Source: Rikenella microfusus
GTDB taxonomy: Bacteria > Bacteroidota > Bacteroidia > Bacteroidales > Tenuifilaceae
Length of the DNA: 64,000 nt
NCBI GenBank assembly: GCA_020722565.1
Contig: DYKO01000011.1
Coordinates: 29,127 to 93,126, forward strand
Direction of reading: 5' to 3'
The translations under genes and the position numbers were made by a program. Below the pieces are notes generated by a model. It saw only the letters and a list, made by a program, of their open reading frames with translations, ran no database searches and had not been told where the DNA came from. This document shows, in pieces, positions 1 to 8,742 of the stretch; position 1 is the stretch's first letter, and every line of letters starts with the position of its first letter.

Positions 1-351
1 AAGGCTACGTGTGCCGAGGCTGTAAGGATTATGGCGCAGCACGGCGACAAAATTGTTTCGGCCAAATGGACTACCCAGAAGGCCCTGTCGTTTCTTGCCA
101 GAATTGAAGTCAATGGCATGGATCGTATAGGTATAATTAATGAGCTCACTAGGGTGATTTCGGAGGAGCTGATGGTTAATATTCGAAAATTTTATATCGA
201 AAGCCACGATGGTATTTTTGAGGGATACATCGATCTTTACGTTCACGATGTTGCTCATCTTAATAACCTAATCATGAATATCATAAGGGTGAAGGGTATG
301 GAAAATGTTAGGAGAATGGATAAATTTGACGACCGACAGGGCTTTTCTTAA
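1..351 (+). CDS. RelA/SpoT-family (p)ppGpp synthetase/hydrolase, C-terminal fragment
   Basis: The gene enters from the left edge; only the last 116 codons are present, open in frame from base 1. The visible part is the C-terminal regulatory end of a long Rsh protein: a short segment resembling the end of the zinc-finger/CC region (AEAVRIMAQHGDKIVSAKW) followed by an ACT domain (ARIEVNGMDRIGIINELTRV onward). ACT domains in this family sense amino acids or the ribosomal state and control the N-terminal hydrolase and synthetase domains, which lie outside the window. The ATG at 31 is internal, not the start. The neighbours fur and purA lie in the same direction. Family assignment is firm; RelA versus SpoT cannot be decided from this part. 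Confidence 0.9.
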   Translation, partial: KATCAEAVRIMAQHGDKIVSAKWTTQKALSFLARIEVNGMDRIGIINELTRVISEELMVNIRKFYIESHDGIFEGYIDLYVHDVAHLNNLIMNIIRVKGMENVRRMDKFDDRQGFS

Positions 352-434
352 TGGAGCTGCTTGCTTTGGCTTTAATACCATTGCTGTTCATTACTAAAAT
401 TGTCAAAACATTTTAATCTTACGTGTGTTATATC

Positions 435-464
435 TTTGATTTTGCTATTCTCGTTTTATATTTG
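435..464 (+). promoter_or_regulatory. Bacteroidota-type promoter for the Fur-family gene
   Basis: TTTG at 435-438 and TATATTTG at 457-464 are 18 bases apart, matching the TTTG / TAnnTTTG pattern of the primary sigma factor of this phylum. A second match, TATCTTTG, overlaps the upstream element at 431-438. The fur start codon at 493 would follow a leader of about 20 bases. Confidence 0.6.
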
Positions 465-492
465 CTATTTAAAGTAAGTCTAAATTCATATT

Positions 493-966
493 ATGATTTG
501 CGCTGAGACTAAATCCACTGTAAGGAAAATACTTATTGATTATCTTGAACATAAAGGGCACAGAAAGACGCCTGAGCGTTTTGCCATACTGGATGAGATA
601 TACTCTCAGGATACCCACTTCGATATTGAGACATTGTACATCAATATGAAGAACAAAAACTATCAGGTAAGCCGTGCCACCCTATACAACACTATCGATT
701 TGCTTCTTGAATGTGGATTGGTTATCAAACATCAATTTGGTAAAAACTCTTCTTTATACGAAAAGGCCTACGAGTGCAAGCAGCACGACCACCTGATTTG
801 TACCCGATGCGGTAAAGTGATTGAGTTTTGCGATCCCCGCATTCAGGAAATTATCAACTCTGCTCAAAAGATTAGTTCATTTACCGTTTCACATCACTCG
901 CTTTACCTTTATGGCATATGCAGTGATTGTAAGAAGGAGCTAGATAGTGTTGATGCCAATGAGTAG
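493..966 (+). CDS. Fur-family metal/peroxide-responsive transcriptional repressor
   Basis: This 157-residue protein has the usual Fur length and layout: an N-terminal winged helix (residues 10-85, with recognition helix around SRATLYNTIDLL) and a C-terminal dimerisation domain. Metal-site residues are visible: HDH at 98-100 and two CxxC pairs, C103/C106 (CTRC) and C143/C146 (CSDC), the latter pairs being the structural zinc site of Fur and PerR proteins. The sequence does not say whether it senses iron, zinc or peroxide. It lies between a relA/spoT gene and purA on the same strand with its own promoter. No Fur box was recognised in the window. Confidence 0.9.
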   Translation: MICAETKSTVRKILIDYLEHKGHRKTPERFAILDEIYSQDTHFDIETLYINMKNKNYQVSRATLYNTIDLLLECGLVIKHQFGKNSSLYEKAYECKQHDHLICTRCGKVIEFCDPRIQEIINSAQKISSFTVSHHSLYLYGICSDCKKELDSVDANE

Positions 967-1098
967 CCTTTGTTAATATCTTTCTCTTCATCTTACTAAA
1001 AAAATCATTACCTTTAACTGCTTTTAAAAAGTGAATTTTTTTGAAATTCGAGTCAATTTCATGTGCAGCTTGCATAAACTTCGATAATGTAAAAGGTG

Positions 1099-2367
1099 AT
1101 GGGTAAAGTTGATATTCTTTTAGGCCTTCAGTGGGGCGATGAGGGTAAAGGAAAAGTTGTGGATGTACTTACCCCAAATTATGATGTTATAGCTCGCTTT
1201 CAGGGAGGTCCAAATGCAGGTCATTCTCTGGAATTTAATAATATTAAGCATGTTCTGCATACTATACCCTCAGGTGTTTTTCATCCCGGATGTATTAATA
1301 TTATTGGGAATGGTGTGGTAATTGATCCTATTATTTTGGCCAAGGAAATTCATTCCCTCGAGAAGTTAGGTGTTAATCTTAAGCTATCGCTTAAAATATC
1401 CAAGAAAGCCCATCTGATTCTTCCATCCCATCGTGAGCTCGATGCTGCATCAGAGGCTGCCAAGGGGAATAGCAAGATAGGTTCCACACTTAAGGGTATT
1501 GGCCCAACCTATATGGATAAAACCGGTAGGAATGGCTTACGGGTTGGCGATATCTTGTTGCCCAATTTTAGGGAGCGCTATAATTTTCTTAAAAACAAGC
1601 ATAAGGAGATACTCAGGCTGTACAACTATGAAAGCAATATTGAACAGCATGAAACCGAATGGTTCGAGGGCATTGAATTGATGCGTGAGTATCAAATTAT
1701 TGACTCGGAGTATGAAATCAATGAATACATAAATCAGGCCAAGCGAATTCTGGCCGAAGGGGCACAGGGGTCGCTACTCGATATCGATTTTGGGTCATAT
1801 CCGTTTGTAACCTCTTCAAATACCATTTGTGCCGGTGCTTGTACCGGCTTGGGCATTGCCCCGCATAGGATAGGAGAGGTTTACGGTATCTTTAAGGCAT
1901 ACTGCACCCGAGTGGGTTCAGGGCCATTTCCCACTGAACTCGATAATCAGATTGGGGAAAAGATACGGCAGGTTGGGCATGAGTTTGGCGCCACAACCGG
2001 ACGCCCCCGCCGATGCGGCTGGCTCGATTTGGTGGCCCTCAAGTATGCCATTATGCTTAACGGTGTAACGCAGTTAATTATGACCAAACCTGATGTGCTT
2101 GGTACCTTTGAAATTATCAAGGTGGCTGTTGCCTATAGAGTAAATGGTTACGAAACCTCTCGGCTTCCCTACGACATTAATACACCCATCGAACCGGTTT
2201 ACAAAGAATTTAAGGGTTGGATGCGCGACATTTCTGGTTTCAAGTCGGTTGACGACCTACCTGAGGAGCTAATTCGATACATTGAGTTCATTGAACAGGA
2301 AACGGGTGTTCCCGTTAAGATTATTTCTGTAGGACCGAATCGTGAGGATACGATTGTCAGGGATTAG
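1099..2367 (+). CDS. purA: Adenylosuccinate synthetase
   Basis: PurA joins IMP and aspartate using GTP to give adenylosuccinate, the first committed step to AMP; it is cytosolic. Seen: the N-terminal GTP-site signature GLQWGDEGKGKVVD, the IMP/aspartate loop GSTLKGIGPTYMDK with GRNGLRVGD, and the central EGAQGSLLDIDFGSYPFVTS segment, all in family order. At 422 residues it is full length. A GTG at 1096 lies directly before the ATG at 1099; the ATG is chosen because the conserved N-terminus starts here. It ends 4 bases before the stop of the converging gene on the other strand. guaB for the GMP branch lies 15 kb away on the opposite strand. Confidence 0.97.
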   Translation: MGKVDILLGLQWGDEGKGKVVDVLTPNYDVIARFQGGPNAGHSLEFNNIKHVLHTIPSGVFHPGCINIIGNGVVIDPIILAKEIHSLEKLGVNLKLSLKISKKAHLILPSHRELDAASEAAKGNSKIGSTLKGIGPTYMDKTGRNGLRVGDILLPNFRERYNFLKNKHKEILRLYNYESNIEQHETEWFEGIELMREYQIIDSEYEINEYINQAKRILAEGAQGSLLDIDFGSYPFVTSSNTICAGACTGLGIAPHRIGEVYGIFKAYCTRVGSGPFPTELDNQIGEKIRQVGHEFGATTGRPRRCGWLDLVALKYAIMLNGVTQLIMTKPDVLGTFEIIKVAVAYRVNGYETSRLPYDINTPIEPVYKEFKGWMRDISGFKSVDDLPEELIRYIEFIEQETGVPVKIISVGPNREDTIVRD

Positions 2368-2371
2368 GTAG

Positions 2372-3037
2372 TTAAAAAGCAATCTTAACCGAAGGGTTGT
2401 CAATGGGCTTGGCTTTCTGCCAGGCCTTTTTGCCATCGAACCCCGTTATATCCCATAACATTCCATTCGTATCGGAGGATTGATCGATAAGTCTTGCTGA
2501 CGGCTCAATGTTGGATTGTGTTGCATTTAGCAACCCATTGTCGGCAAATAAACGTATTCCTGAGTAGTTAATAATACTGTAATTTCCTGTAATAGCCGGC
2601 CAAAAATAGCTCCCCGAAGGTTTTATCAATACTACTCTAAATACCCATTCCACTGTTAAGGGGTACGATGCTGATTTGGCTATGGTGGAATCGGAAAAAT
2701 TTAAGCTAACTGAATGCTCTATCAGTATTTTGCTCAAATTTTGTTTTCTAAGCACATTACCCCGGCTATCGGTTATTCTTATCCTATTGCTCAGCACTTT
2801 AACCTGTTCACTACTGGGTAGTTCAACAATAAGATTTGGTTGCTGGGTTGCCTGATAAACTTGAATGTTCAGGTTGACAGCTACCTCGGTTATTTGCTCA
2901 TCAATTAGTTTTATTTCAGTAGCATATCTGTTAATTTCAATACTTTCTTCGGTTGCTTTTCTTTGCTGGCCTAAAACATGGTTGGGAAAAATAGTGTTGA
3001 GAAGCATGGATAGGAAACATGTTAAAACAAAGGACAT
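2372..3037 (-). CDS. Truncated DUF3857-like secreted protein
   Basis: From the ATG at 3037 this is a 221-residue protein with a signal-peptide-like N-terminus (FVLTCFLSMLLNTIF then VLGQQ). The body resembles the DUF3857 domain that normally precedes a transglutaminase-like domain in large secreted Bacteroidota proteins: an ITDSRGNVL segment, a YPLTVEWVFRVVL strand and a C-terminal PSVKIAF end. No transglutaminase domain follows; the reading frame stops 4 bases from the purA stop. The frame is open further upstream, but those codons overlap the MFS gene. The chosen start lies inside the terminator hairpin of that gene (3031-3055); an ATG at 3007 is an alternative with a weaker signal peptide. 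Domain match is by eye; it may be a gene remnant. Confidence 0.55.
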   Translation of the reverse strand: MSFVLTCFLSMLLNTIFPNHVLGQQRKATEESIEINRYATEIKLIDEQITEVAVNLNIQVYQATQQPNLIVELPSSEQVKVLSNRIRITDSRGNVLRKQNLSKILIEHSVSLNFSDSTIAKSASYPLTVEWVFRVVLIKPSGSYFWPAITGNYSIINYSGIRLFADNGLLNATQSNIEPSARLIDQSSDTNGMLWDITGFDGKKAWQKAKPIDNPSVKIAF

Positions 3038-3055
3038 CCGCAGTGCGGATGTCCT
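3031..3055 (-). terminator. Rho-independent terminator after the MFS gene
   Basis: A perfect 12-base inverted repeat (3031-3042 and 3044-3055) with a single central base is followed on the minus strand by TTTGTTTTAAC. It starts 17 bases past the MFS stop. The predicted start codon of the next minus-strand gene (3035-3037) lies in its 3' arm. Confidence 0.8.
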
Positions 3056-3071
3056 TGAAATTGAGTGGGTA

Positions 3072-4469
3072 TTACTTTTGAATATTTGGAAGTTCAAGAC
3101 CATAACCTTTCTTTTTGTCTTCAGCCTTAAGTAGGAAGGCAAATATAAGGGCTAAAATACCGAGGGAGGTAAATATGAGCATAGGTAATGTATAGTTATA
3201 GGTATTAACGGTAACTCCCTCAACAACTTTTTGTCCGGTTACACAGTACTTATCAAGTACCCAGCCTATAAGGGCAGGAACACCCATCAATCCCCAGTTT
3301 TGTACCCAAAAGATTAGAGAATAAGCAGTACCCAGTTGGTTTTCAGGAATAATCTTAGGAACAGAGGGCCACATGGCTGATGGGACTAAAGAGAAACCTA
3401 TTCCTAGTATAACAATAAGGAAAATAGCAATTATCCAATGGTTGAGAAATGGGATGGAAAACAATCCATGAACAAAGATAAGTAGAATTGAGCCAATAAT
3501 CATAATGGTAGCACCTTTACCCTTTCGATCGTAAATATTCCCAAAAAGAGGGGTTAGTAGTATGGTTCCAAAGGGGAGCATAGCTGGAATTGCCCCAGCT
3601 AATGAATCTGGAACGCCAAACTTATTAACCATTAAATCGGCTGCGTATTTTAAAAATGGAAATACGGCTGAATAGAATAAAACGCATAGAATAGCAATAT
3701 ACCACCATCCCTTGTTTGTGATGATTTTAAAGATATCAGTTACCTTAAATTCTTCTTCCTCATTTACTACATTGTTTTGTTTGTTAAATTCGGCTTGAGA
3801 TGCATCCAGTTTTTTGTCCATAAATGTGTAAATGAAGAATGCGATTAGACCAATTACCAAAAGTATGAGGCAAACAAGAATGGGTTTTGAAACATGGCCT
3901 AATGATTTAGCAATAGGTACAGATGTTGCAAGTGCCAAGGCAGTTCCCAAACGAGCTGTAGCCATTTCAAGCCCCATGGCAAGTGCAAGTTCCTTCCCCT
4001 TAAACCACTTAACAATTATCTTTGATACAGTAATCCCCGCAACTTCAACCCCTACGCCAAAAATAGCATAACCAAAAGCAGCCATAAATACCTGCGCCTT
4101 CATTGGGAATAACCATAAAATATTCCATGTTTGTCCATCTAGTGAATGAGTTGACACTGCCCAGAACTTTATGGCTGTACCAATAACCATAATTGTGGCT
4201 GCAGAAAGACCTGTGAAACGAATACCCATCTTATCGAGTATTATACCCCCGATAATGAGCATGAAAAGAAATACATTGAACCAACCGTAGGCGCTGGTAA
4301 AAAAGCCATATTCGGAACTGTCCCAACTTAATTGTTGCTCGAGTAGCCCCTTTAATGGAGCCATAATATCGGTCAAAAAGTAACCGGTGAGCATTGTAAA
4401 TGCAACAACACCGAGGGCAGTCCACCTTGCCCAAGCGTGATCACGTAACGTCTGTCTAATTTTTTCCAT
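3072..4469 (-). CDS. Major facilitator superfamily transporter, MFSD1-like
   Basis: The 465-residue protein has about 12 hydrophobic segments in two halves, split by a hydrophilic loop near residues 215-245 (KKLDASQAEFNKQ and an EEEEE-like stretch), typical of MFS carriers. Loop motifs of the superfamily are recognisable: DKMGIRFTG between the second and third segments, and DRKGKGAT in the second half. The sequence resembles bacterial relatives of the lysosomal carrier MFSD1, for which dipeptides have been reported as substrates, but the substrate here is not shown by the sequence. It is a single gene, bounded by the SPOR-gene terminator upstream and its own hairpin downstream. Confidence 0.8.
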   Translation of the reverse strand: MEKIRQTLRDHAWARWTALGVVAFTMLTGYFLTDIMAPLKGLLEQQLSWDSSEYGFFTSAYGWFNVFLFMLIIGGIILDKMGIRFTGLSAATIMVIGTAIKFWAVSTHSLDGQTWNILWLFPMKAQVFMAAFGYAIFGVGVEVAGITVSKIIVKWFKGKELALAMGLEMATARLGTALALATSVPIAKSLGHVSKPILVCLILLVIGLIAFFIYTFMDKKLDASQAEFNKQNNVVNEEEEFKVTDIFKIITNKGWWYIAILCVLFYSAVFPFLKYAADLMVNKFGVPDSLAGAIPAMLPFGTILLTPLFGNIYDRKGKGATIMIIGSILLIFVHGLFSIPFLNHWIIAIFLIVILGIGFSLVPSAMWPSVPKIIPENQLGTAYSLIFWVQNWGLMGVPALIGWVLDKYCVTGQKVVEGVTVNTYNYTLPMLIFTSLGILALIFAFLLKAEDKKKGYGLELPNIQK

Positions 4470-4562
4470 TTGGTTATGTAGAATTAGGTTTGATTATTTT
4501 TTGCAGAGCAAATAAAATTAAAATCAATGAATAATTGCATAATTTTTATCAACAAAATAAAA

Positions 4563-4580
4563 ACCGCCTCAACAGGCGGT
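4563..4580 (-). terminator. Rho-independent terminator after the SPOR lipoprotein gene
   Basis: Seven-base stem (accgcct/aggcggt) with a CAAC loop, followed on the minus strand by TTTTTATTTT. It sits 30 bases past the stop of the SPOR gene and upstream of the MFS gene, so the two are separately transcribed. Confidence 0.85.
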
Positions 4581-4610
4581 AGTTAAAGTATTCGAAAATA
4601 TGCAATTTTT

Positions 4611-5063
4611 TTACTTGTTTTCGTAAATCCAAAGCTCTATTGGTTCGTTAACCCGCTCTGAGTTAATCCGATCAATCTCGTTAAATGCTTTATTATAGCT
4701 GTCAAACTGACCAATTGAAACAAGTTTGAAACCATTGGGGGAATCCAAAATTTTTGTTTTATTGAACCCCATTCTATGAACCTCTTCTTCCCATGTTGTG
4801 GCATTTGAGGGGACCTTGAAACTGCCAATAATTACATGGAACTTATAGGTCGATTCGAATTCCTGTTGCTTGCGAAGCTCTTCCTGGCGTGCCCTCTCCT
4901 CGGCCAATCTTTTTTGTTCTTCTGCAAATGCTTTGGCTTTTGCAATGCTATCATCTTTTGCCTTTTGCAGGGCAACTTGGTCAACCTTAGGTTTCTTCTT
5001 AAAGTACTTGCAACCTGTTCCAATAAATGCTGACAGTAAAACAAATATTAGTATTCTTTTCAT
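4611..5063 (-). CDS. SPOR-domain lipoprotein
   Basis: From the ATG at 5063 the 150-residue product begins MKRILIFVLLSAFIGTGC, a lipoprotein signal with the lipobox GTGC, so it is probably anchored in a membrane facing the periplasm. A charged Lys/Glu/Arg/Gln-rich helix (about residues 35-70) follows, then a C-terminal SPOR-like fold (YKFHVIIGSFKVPSNATTWE to the end), a domain known to bind denuded glycan strands of septal peptidoglycan. An in-frame upstream start would add 20 residues before the signal peptide, so it is rejected. A role in envelope or division processes is inferred from the domain only. Confidence 0.8.
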   Translation of the reverse strand: MKRILIFVLLSAFIGTGCKYFKKKPKVDQVALQKAKDDSIAKAKAFAEEQKRLAEERARQEELRKQQEFESTYKFHVIIGSFKVPSNATTWEEEVHRMGFNKTKILDSPNGFKLVSIGQFDSYNKAFNEIDRINSERVNEPIELWIYENK

Positions 5064-5180
5064 TGTAGTTCCGGTTTTGGGGTAATTTTTTTGCAATTTA
5101 AAAATTATTTTTTCAGAAACCAAAATTTATTTAAATAGTTGCTATTTTCATGTGGACGGTTTTAACGATTTAAACATCTA

Positions 5181-6110
5181 CTAATCGCCAAGGAATGGGA
5201 TTTGGCTATTAAAGTCGGGTCGGTAATGGAATTGGCTTTCGGGTTCCTGTATCCATCCCCTTAAACCCAAATCGTGCATCACATTAACCACTTGAACATA
5301 TTCGTTTTCGTTAATATCCCTCTCTAGCTCTCTGGGTAGGCGAAGATTTTCGGGTGGGTAGTACTGCGACATTAACGATACATGAAGGCGTGGGGATAGA
5401 TTTTCGGCAATATATTTTAGTATTTTAATACTTTCATAAGAATGCCCTGGTAAAACTAGGTGCCTAACTATTAAACCAAAGGCTATAGTCCCATCCTCGT
5501 TAAGTATTAGGCTCGATCCCTTCTGTCGGTACATCTCACGAATTGCTTTTGCCGCTACATCAAAATAATCGGCTACACCAGAATATCTTTTAGAGGTTCC
5601 AGCACAGAAGTATTTAAAGTCGGGAAGATACACATCCACAACATTTTCCAGTAAGCGAAGCGTTTCAACGTTGTCGTAGCCATTCGAGTTGTAAACTATG
5701 GTGGGATGGTAACCTTTTTCTTTTACCCCTTCAATTATTTTAAGCATTTGGACAACCTGGTGACTGGGCGAAACAAATCCAAGCATCGAAACCCCGGTGT
5801 CAAGAATCTTTGTAATATTTTCTACAATATTTTCGATATTGTTAAGCCATTTGTGGTTTGCTGTGTGATTTTTGCTAATTTGATGGTTCTGACAGTAAAT
5901 GCATTGCAGATTGCAGTGTGCAAAAAATACATTGCAGATTCCTTTTTCCCCTGAGATAACCGGTTCTTCTCCTTTGTGTAAAAAGATGGAGGCAACTAGG
6001 GGCTCTACGCCAATCCTGCAAAATCCCAACCCATTATACCGATTTACTCCGCAATGGCGGGGGCAAATATTACAATTTGTCAGGTCTAGTACATTATCCT
6101 GCATGAACAT
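5181..6110 (-). CDS. Radical SAM protein, PflX-like (pyruvate formate-lyase activase homologue)
   Basis: The 309-residue protein carries the radical SAM cysteine motif CxxxCxxC as CNLQCIYC near residue 70, which holds the [4Fe-4S] cluster that cleaves S-adenosylmethionine. An N-terminal set, CNICPRHCGVNR followed by GFCRIG, gives extra cysteines typical of this PflX/COG1313 group. The TIM-barrel part continues with GFVSPSHQV and VYNSNGY. Substrate unknown; no pyruvate formate-lyase gene is visible in the window. ATGs at 6110 and 6104 are both possible. A TATATTTG element at 6125-6132 on the minus strand is well placed as its promoter. Confidence 0.85.
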   Translation of the reverse strand: MFMQDNVLDLTNCNICPRHCGVNRYNGLGFCRIGVEPLVASIFLHKGEEPVISGEKGICNVFFAHCNLQCIYCQNHQISKNHTANHKWLNNIENIVENITKILDTGVSMLGFVSPSHQVVQMLKIIEGVKEKGYHPTIVYNSNGYDNVETLRLLENVVDVYLPDFKYFCAGTSKRYSGVADYFDVAAKAIREMYRQKGSSLILNEDGTIAFGLIVRHLVLPGHSYESIKILKYIAENLSPRLHVSLMSQYYPPENLRLPRELERDINENEYVQVVNVMHDLGLRGWIQEPESQFHYRPDFNSQIPFLGD

Positions 6111-6124
6111 TTTTTTAGGTGTTG

Positions 6125-6132
6125 CAAATATA
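6125..6132 (-). promoter_or_regulatory. Putative -7 promoter element for the PflX-like gene
   Basis: Minus-strand TATATTTG, a perfect TAnnTTTG, 15 bases upstream of the first start codon. No clear -33 TTTG was found at the expected distance. Confidence 0.45.
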
Positions 6133-6166
6133 GATGCATAATGATGTGTTGAATAACATATTTTTA

Positions 6167-6174
6167 TAGTTTTG
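6167..6174 (+). promoter_or_regulatory. Putative -7 promoter element for the acyl-CoA ligase gene
   Basis: TAGTTTTG fits TAnnTTTG and lies 34 bases before the ATG at 6209. It forms a divergent pair with the PflX-like promoter. Confidence 0.4.
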
Positions 6175-6208
6175 CTAAACTATTTGGTGGAACAAAAACT
6201 CATGATAA

Positions 6209-8116
6209 ATGAAGACAATAATTGAGATGTTTGAGGAAAGCGTATCTAAGTTTTCCGAAAATCCCTATGTCTGGGAAAAAATTACCGATAGGTACGAACC
6301 CATGACTTATGCGCAGACCAAAAAAGAGGTGTATAGGATGGCCGCCGGTCTGCTAAGTTTAGGAGTTAAAAAGGACGATAAAATAGCGCTCCTGAGCGAG
6401 GGTCGGAGAATGTGGGTGATTAGCGAGTTGGCAATTCTTTACACTGGGGCCGTAAATGTTCCCCTATCAATTAAACTCGATGGAAACGACTTGTTGTTCC
6501 GACTTGTTCACTCTGAAACTTCAATGATTATAGTATCAGGGCAACAGGCTTCAAAGGTGGAAAAGTTGCGTGAGCTGCTGCCCAACGTAAAGCGAATTAT
6601 TTACCTTGATAAACCGGAAAAACTATTGGATAATGATTTATCCGTAGAGGATGTTCTTGCTTTGGGAGATAAATTTTTAAAGGAAAATCCCGGTAGGGTA
6701 GAGGAGGTGTCGCGGGGTATAAAACCCTCGGACTATGCCAACATAAGCTATACATCAGGTACAACTGCTGATCCCAAAGGGATAATTCTATCGCATCGTA
6801 ACTACACGGCAAACGTAGAGCAGGCTCTCACCTTAATGGATATACCATCTTACTATAAAACCCTTTTGATTCTTCCATTGGATCACTGTTTTGCTCACGT
6901 GGCAGGCATATACTCGTTTATGGCAAAGGGGGCAAGCATTGCCACAGTTCAGGGTGGAAAAACACCCATGGATACATTAAAAAACATCCCAATTAATATT
7001 AAAGAACTTAAACCTAATATTTTACTTAGCGTCCCAGCATTGGCAAAGAGTTTCAAGAAAAATATTGAAAACGGTATCAGAGCAAAAGGACCATTTACCG
7101 AAAAACTTTTTAATCACGCATTAAAAATTTCGTACAAGTATAACAAAGAGGGATGGAATAAAGGAACAGGTTTTACCTTCATTTACAAACCCCTTGTTTG
7201 GCTTTACGATAAAATACTTTTTAGCAAGATTTGCGAAGTGTTTGGGGGTGAGTTGGATTTTTTCATTGGGGGTGGTGCGCTCCTTGATATTGAGCTACAA
7301 CGGTTTTACTATGCCATAGGGATTCCCATGTTACAGGGTTACGGATTGTCCGAAGCTACGCCTATTATTAGTTCAAATTCTTTGAAGCGACATAAGTTGG
7401 GGTCCTCTGGTCACCTGGTGAAGTATCTTGACCTTAAAATATGCGACGAAAATGGCAATGAGCTACCCATAGGTGAAAAGGGTGAAATTGTGGTTCGTGG
7501 CGAAAATGTTATGGTGGGCTACTGGAAAAACGAAAAAGCTACCGCTGAAACTGTTCGCGACGGCTGGCTCTATACAGGCGACATGGGGTATATGGACAAG
7601 GATGGCTTTTTATATGTTCTTGGTCGATTCAAGAGCCTCCTTATTTCAAGCGATGGGGAGAAGTATAGCCCAGAGGGTATAGAGGAAACCCTTATCCAGT
7701 ATTCTAAATATATCGAAAATGTAGTGCTTCATAATAATCAAAAGCCTTATACCACAGCGTTAATTGTTCCCTCTAAAGAGGCATTAAAAAAGGCGGTAAT
7801 TGGAAAAGGTCTTGACTACGAATCGGTTGACGCCGCTAAGGAGGCAGTGGCAATTATTTATAACGAGATTGCCCGATTTAAACCCGGCGGTGAGTTTGCC
7901 GACATGTTCCCTGAACGTTGGCTCCCTGCTACTTTTGCTCTACTTGATGAGCCGTTCACTGAACAAAATGGTTTGGTTAATAGTACTATGAAGGTGGTAA
8001 GAGGAAAAGTGGAGAAGATGTACTCCAATAGGCTTGAAAATCTGTACACTCCAACAGGTAAAAATATATTAAACGATCAAAACCTAAGTGTTGCAAGTTC
8101 AATCCTTAAAAGTTAA
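6209..8116 (+). CDS. AMP-dependent long-chain fatty acid-CoA ligase
   Basis: The 635-residue ANL-superfamily enzyme activates a carboxylic acid as an acyl-adenylate and transfers it to CoA. Seen in order: P-loop-like YTSGTTADPKGIILSHRN (near residue 180), GYGLSEATPIIS (about 390), the YTGDMGYMDKDGF segment (about 455) and the hinge LGRFKSLLISSDGEKYSPE (about 470) leading to the C-terminal lid. The long insertion between the motifs (EKLFNHALKISYKYN region) fits the long-chain or very-long-chain FadD-like branch common in Bacteroidota. Fatty-acid substrate is inferred from the family. It is a single gene closed by a terminator. Confidence 0.9.
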   Translation: MKTIIEMFEESVSKFSENPYVWEKITDRYEPMTYAQTKKEVYRMAAGLLSLGVKKDDKIALLSEGRRMWVISELAILYTGAVNVPLSIKLDGNDLLFRLVHSETSMIIVSGQQASKVEKLRELLPNVKRIIYLDKPEKLLDNDLSVEDVLALGDKFLKENPGRVEEVSRGIKPSDYANISYTSGTTADPKGIILSHRNYTANVEQALTLMDIPSYYKTLLILPLDHCFAHVAGIYSFMAKGASIATVQGGKTPMDTLKNIPINIKELKPNILLSVPALAKSFKKNIENGIRAKGPFTEKLFNHALKISYKYNKEGWNKGTGFTFIYKPLVWLYDKILFSKICEVFGGELDFFIGGGALLDIELQRFYYAIGIPMLQGYGLSEATPIISSNSLKRHKLGSSGHLVKYLDLKICDENGNELPIGEKGEIVVRGENVMVGYWKNEKATAETVRDGWLYTGDMGYMDKDGFLYVLGRFKSLLISSDGEKYSPEGIEETLIQYSKYIENVVLHNNQKPYTTALIVPSKEALKKAVIGKGLDYESVDAAKEAVAIIYNEIARFKPGGEFADMFPERWLPATFALLDEPFTEQNGLVNSTMKVVRGKVEKMYSNRLENLYTPTGKNILNDQNLSVASSILKS

Positions 8117-8141
8117 TATGTGAACCAACCAATATTTATGA

Positions 8142-8166
8142 AAAGGAGAACGTTATGTTCTCCTTT
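8142..8166 (+). terminator. Rho-independent terminator after the acyl-CoA ligase gene
   Basis: Ten-base perfect stem (aaaggagaac/gttctccttt) with a GTTAT loop and a T run continuing to 8169. Confidence 0.85.
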
Positions 8167-8197
8167 TTTGCTAAATTTATTTGCAAAATAAAATGCT

Positions 8198-8653
8198 ATG
8201 GAACGATACCTACGATTGCTCCAAAAGGGGATTATTAATTTTACCCTTTTTATAATATCGCTATTGCTACTTTTGGCGCTGGTTGATGTATTTATAAGGT
8301 TGTACGATGGATTGTTTCATTTCCCATTTCGGCAGTTCATTGAGCAGCAGTACCAGGAACTAATTGGACTTTTTCTAATGATCCTTATAGGCGTTGAGCT
8401 ACTTGAGGCTATAAAGGGCTTTTTGAGAGATGAAATACTTCATGTGGAACTGGTTGTTTTGGTTGCTATTATAGCTGTATCGCGCAAAGTTATTGTTTGG
8501 GGAATTACAAAGAGCTCGGCTTCGGAAATGTTGTCGTTGGCAGCAGTACTAATAGCATTAGCTGCAACCTATTGGGTTGTTAAGGTTTGCTACAAAAAGG
8601 GCAAAAAAAATAGTTCCAATTGCAATAAACCAAGTGATACAGAAAATAGCTAA
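8198..8653 (+). CDS. PsiE-like small membrane protein
   Basis: The 151-residue protein has four hydrophobic segments (about 12-35, 52-70, 83-100 and 110-128). The HVELVVLVAIIAVSRKVIVWG region resembles the conserved core of the phosphate-starvation-inducible PsiE family of integral membrane proteins, whose biochemical role is not established. The C-terminus is short, basic and Asn-rich. No Pho-type regulatory site was seen. It stands between the ligase terminator and a methyltransferase gene, with no functional link evident. Confidence 0.7.
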   Translation: MERYLRLLQKGIINFTLFIISLLLLLALVDVFIRLYDGLFHFPFRQFIEQQYQELIGLFLMILIGVELLEAIKGFLRDEILHVELVVLVAIIAVSRKVIVWGITKSSASEMLSLAAVLIALAATYWVVKVCYKKGKKNSSNCNKPSDTENS

Positions 8654-8742
8654 AACCCTTGTTAAATAAACCTTTTTTAACAGTAAAGAGCAGACAGAAT
8701 TAGTGCACCAGGGTTACCTTAGCACTCAAGACAAAGGGAATA

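Noticed and set aside
1096..1098. GTG as purA start
   Set aside because: The adjacent ATG at 1099 fits the family N-terminus; the GTG would add one residue only.
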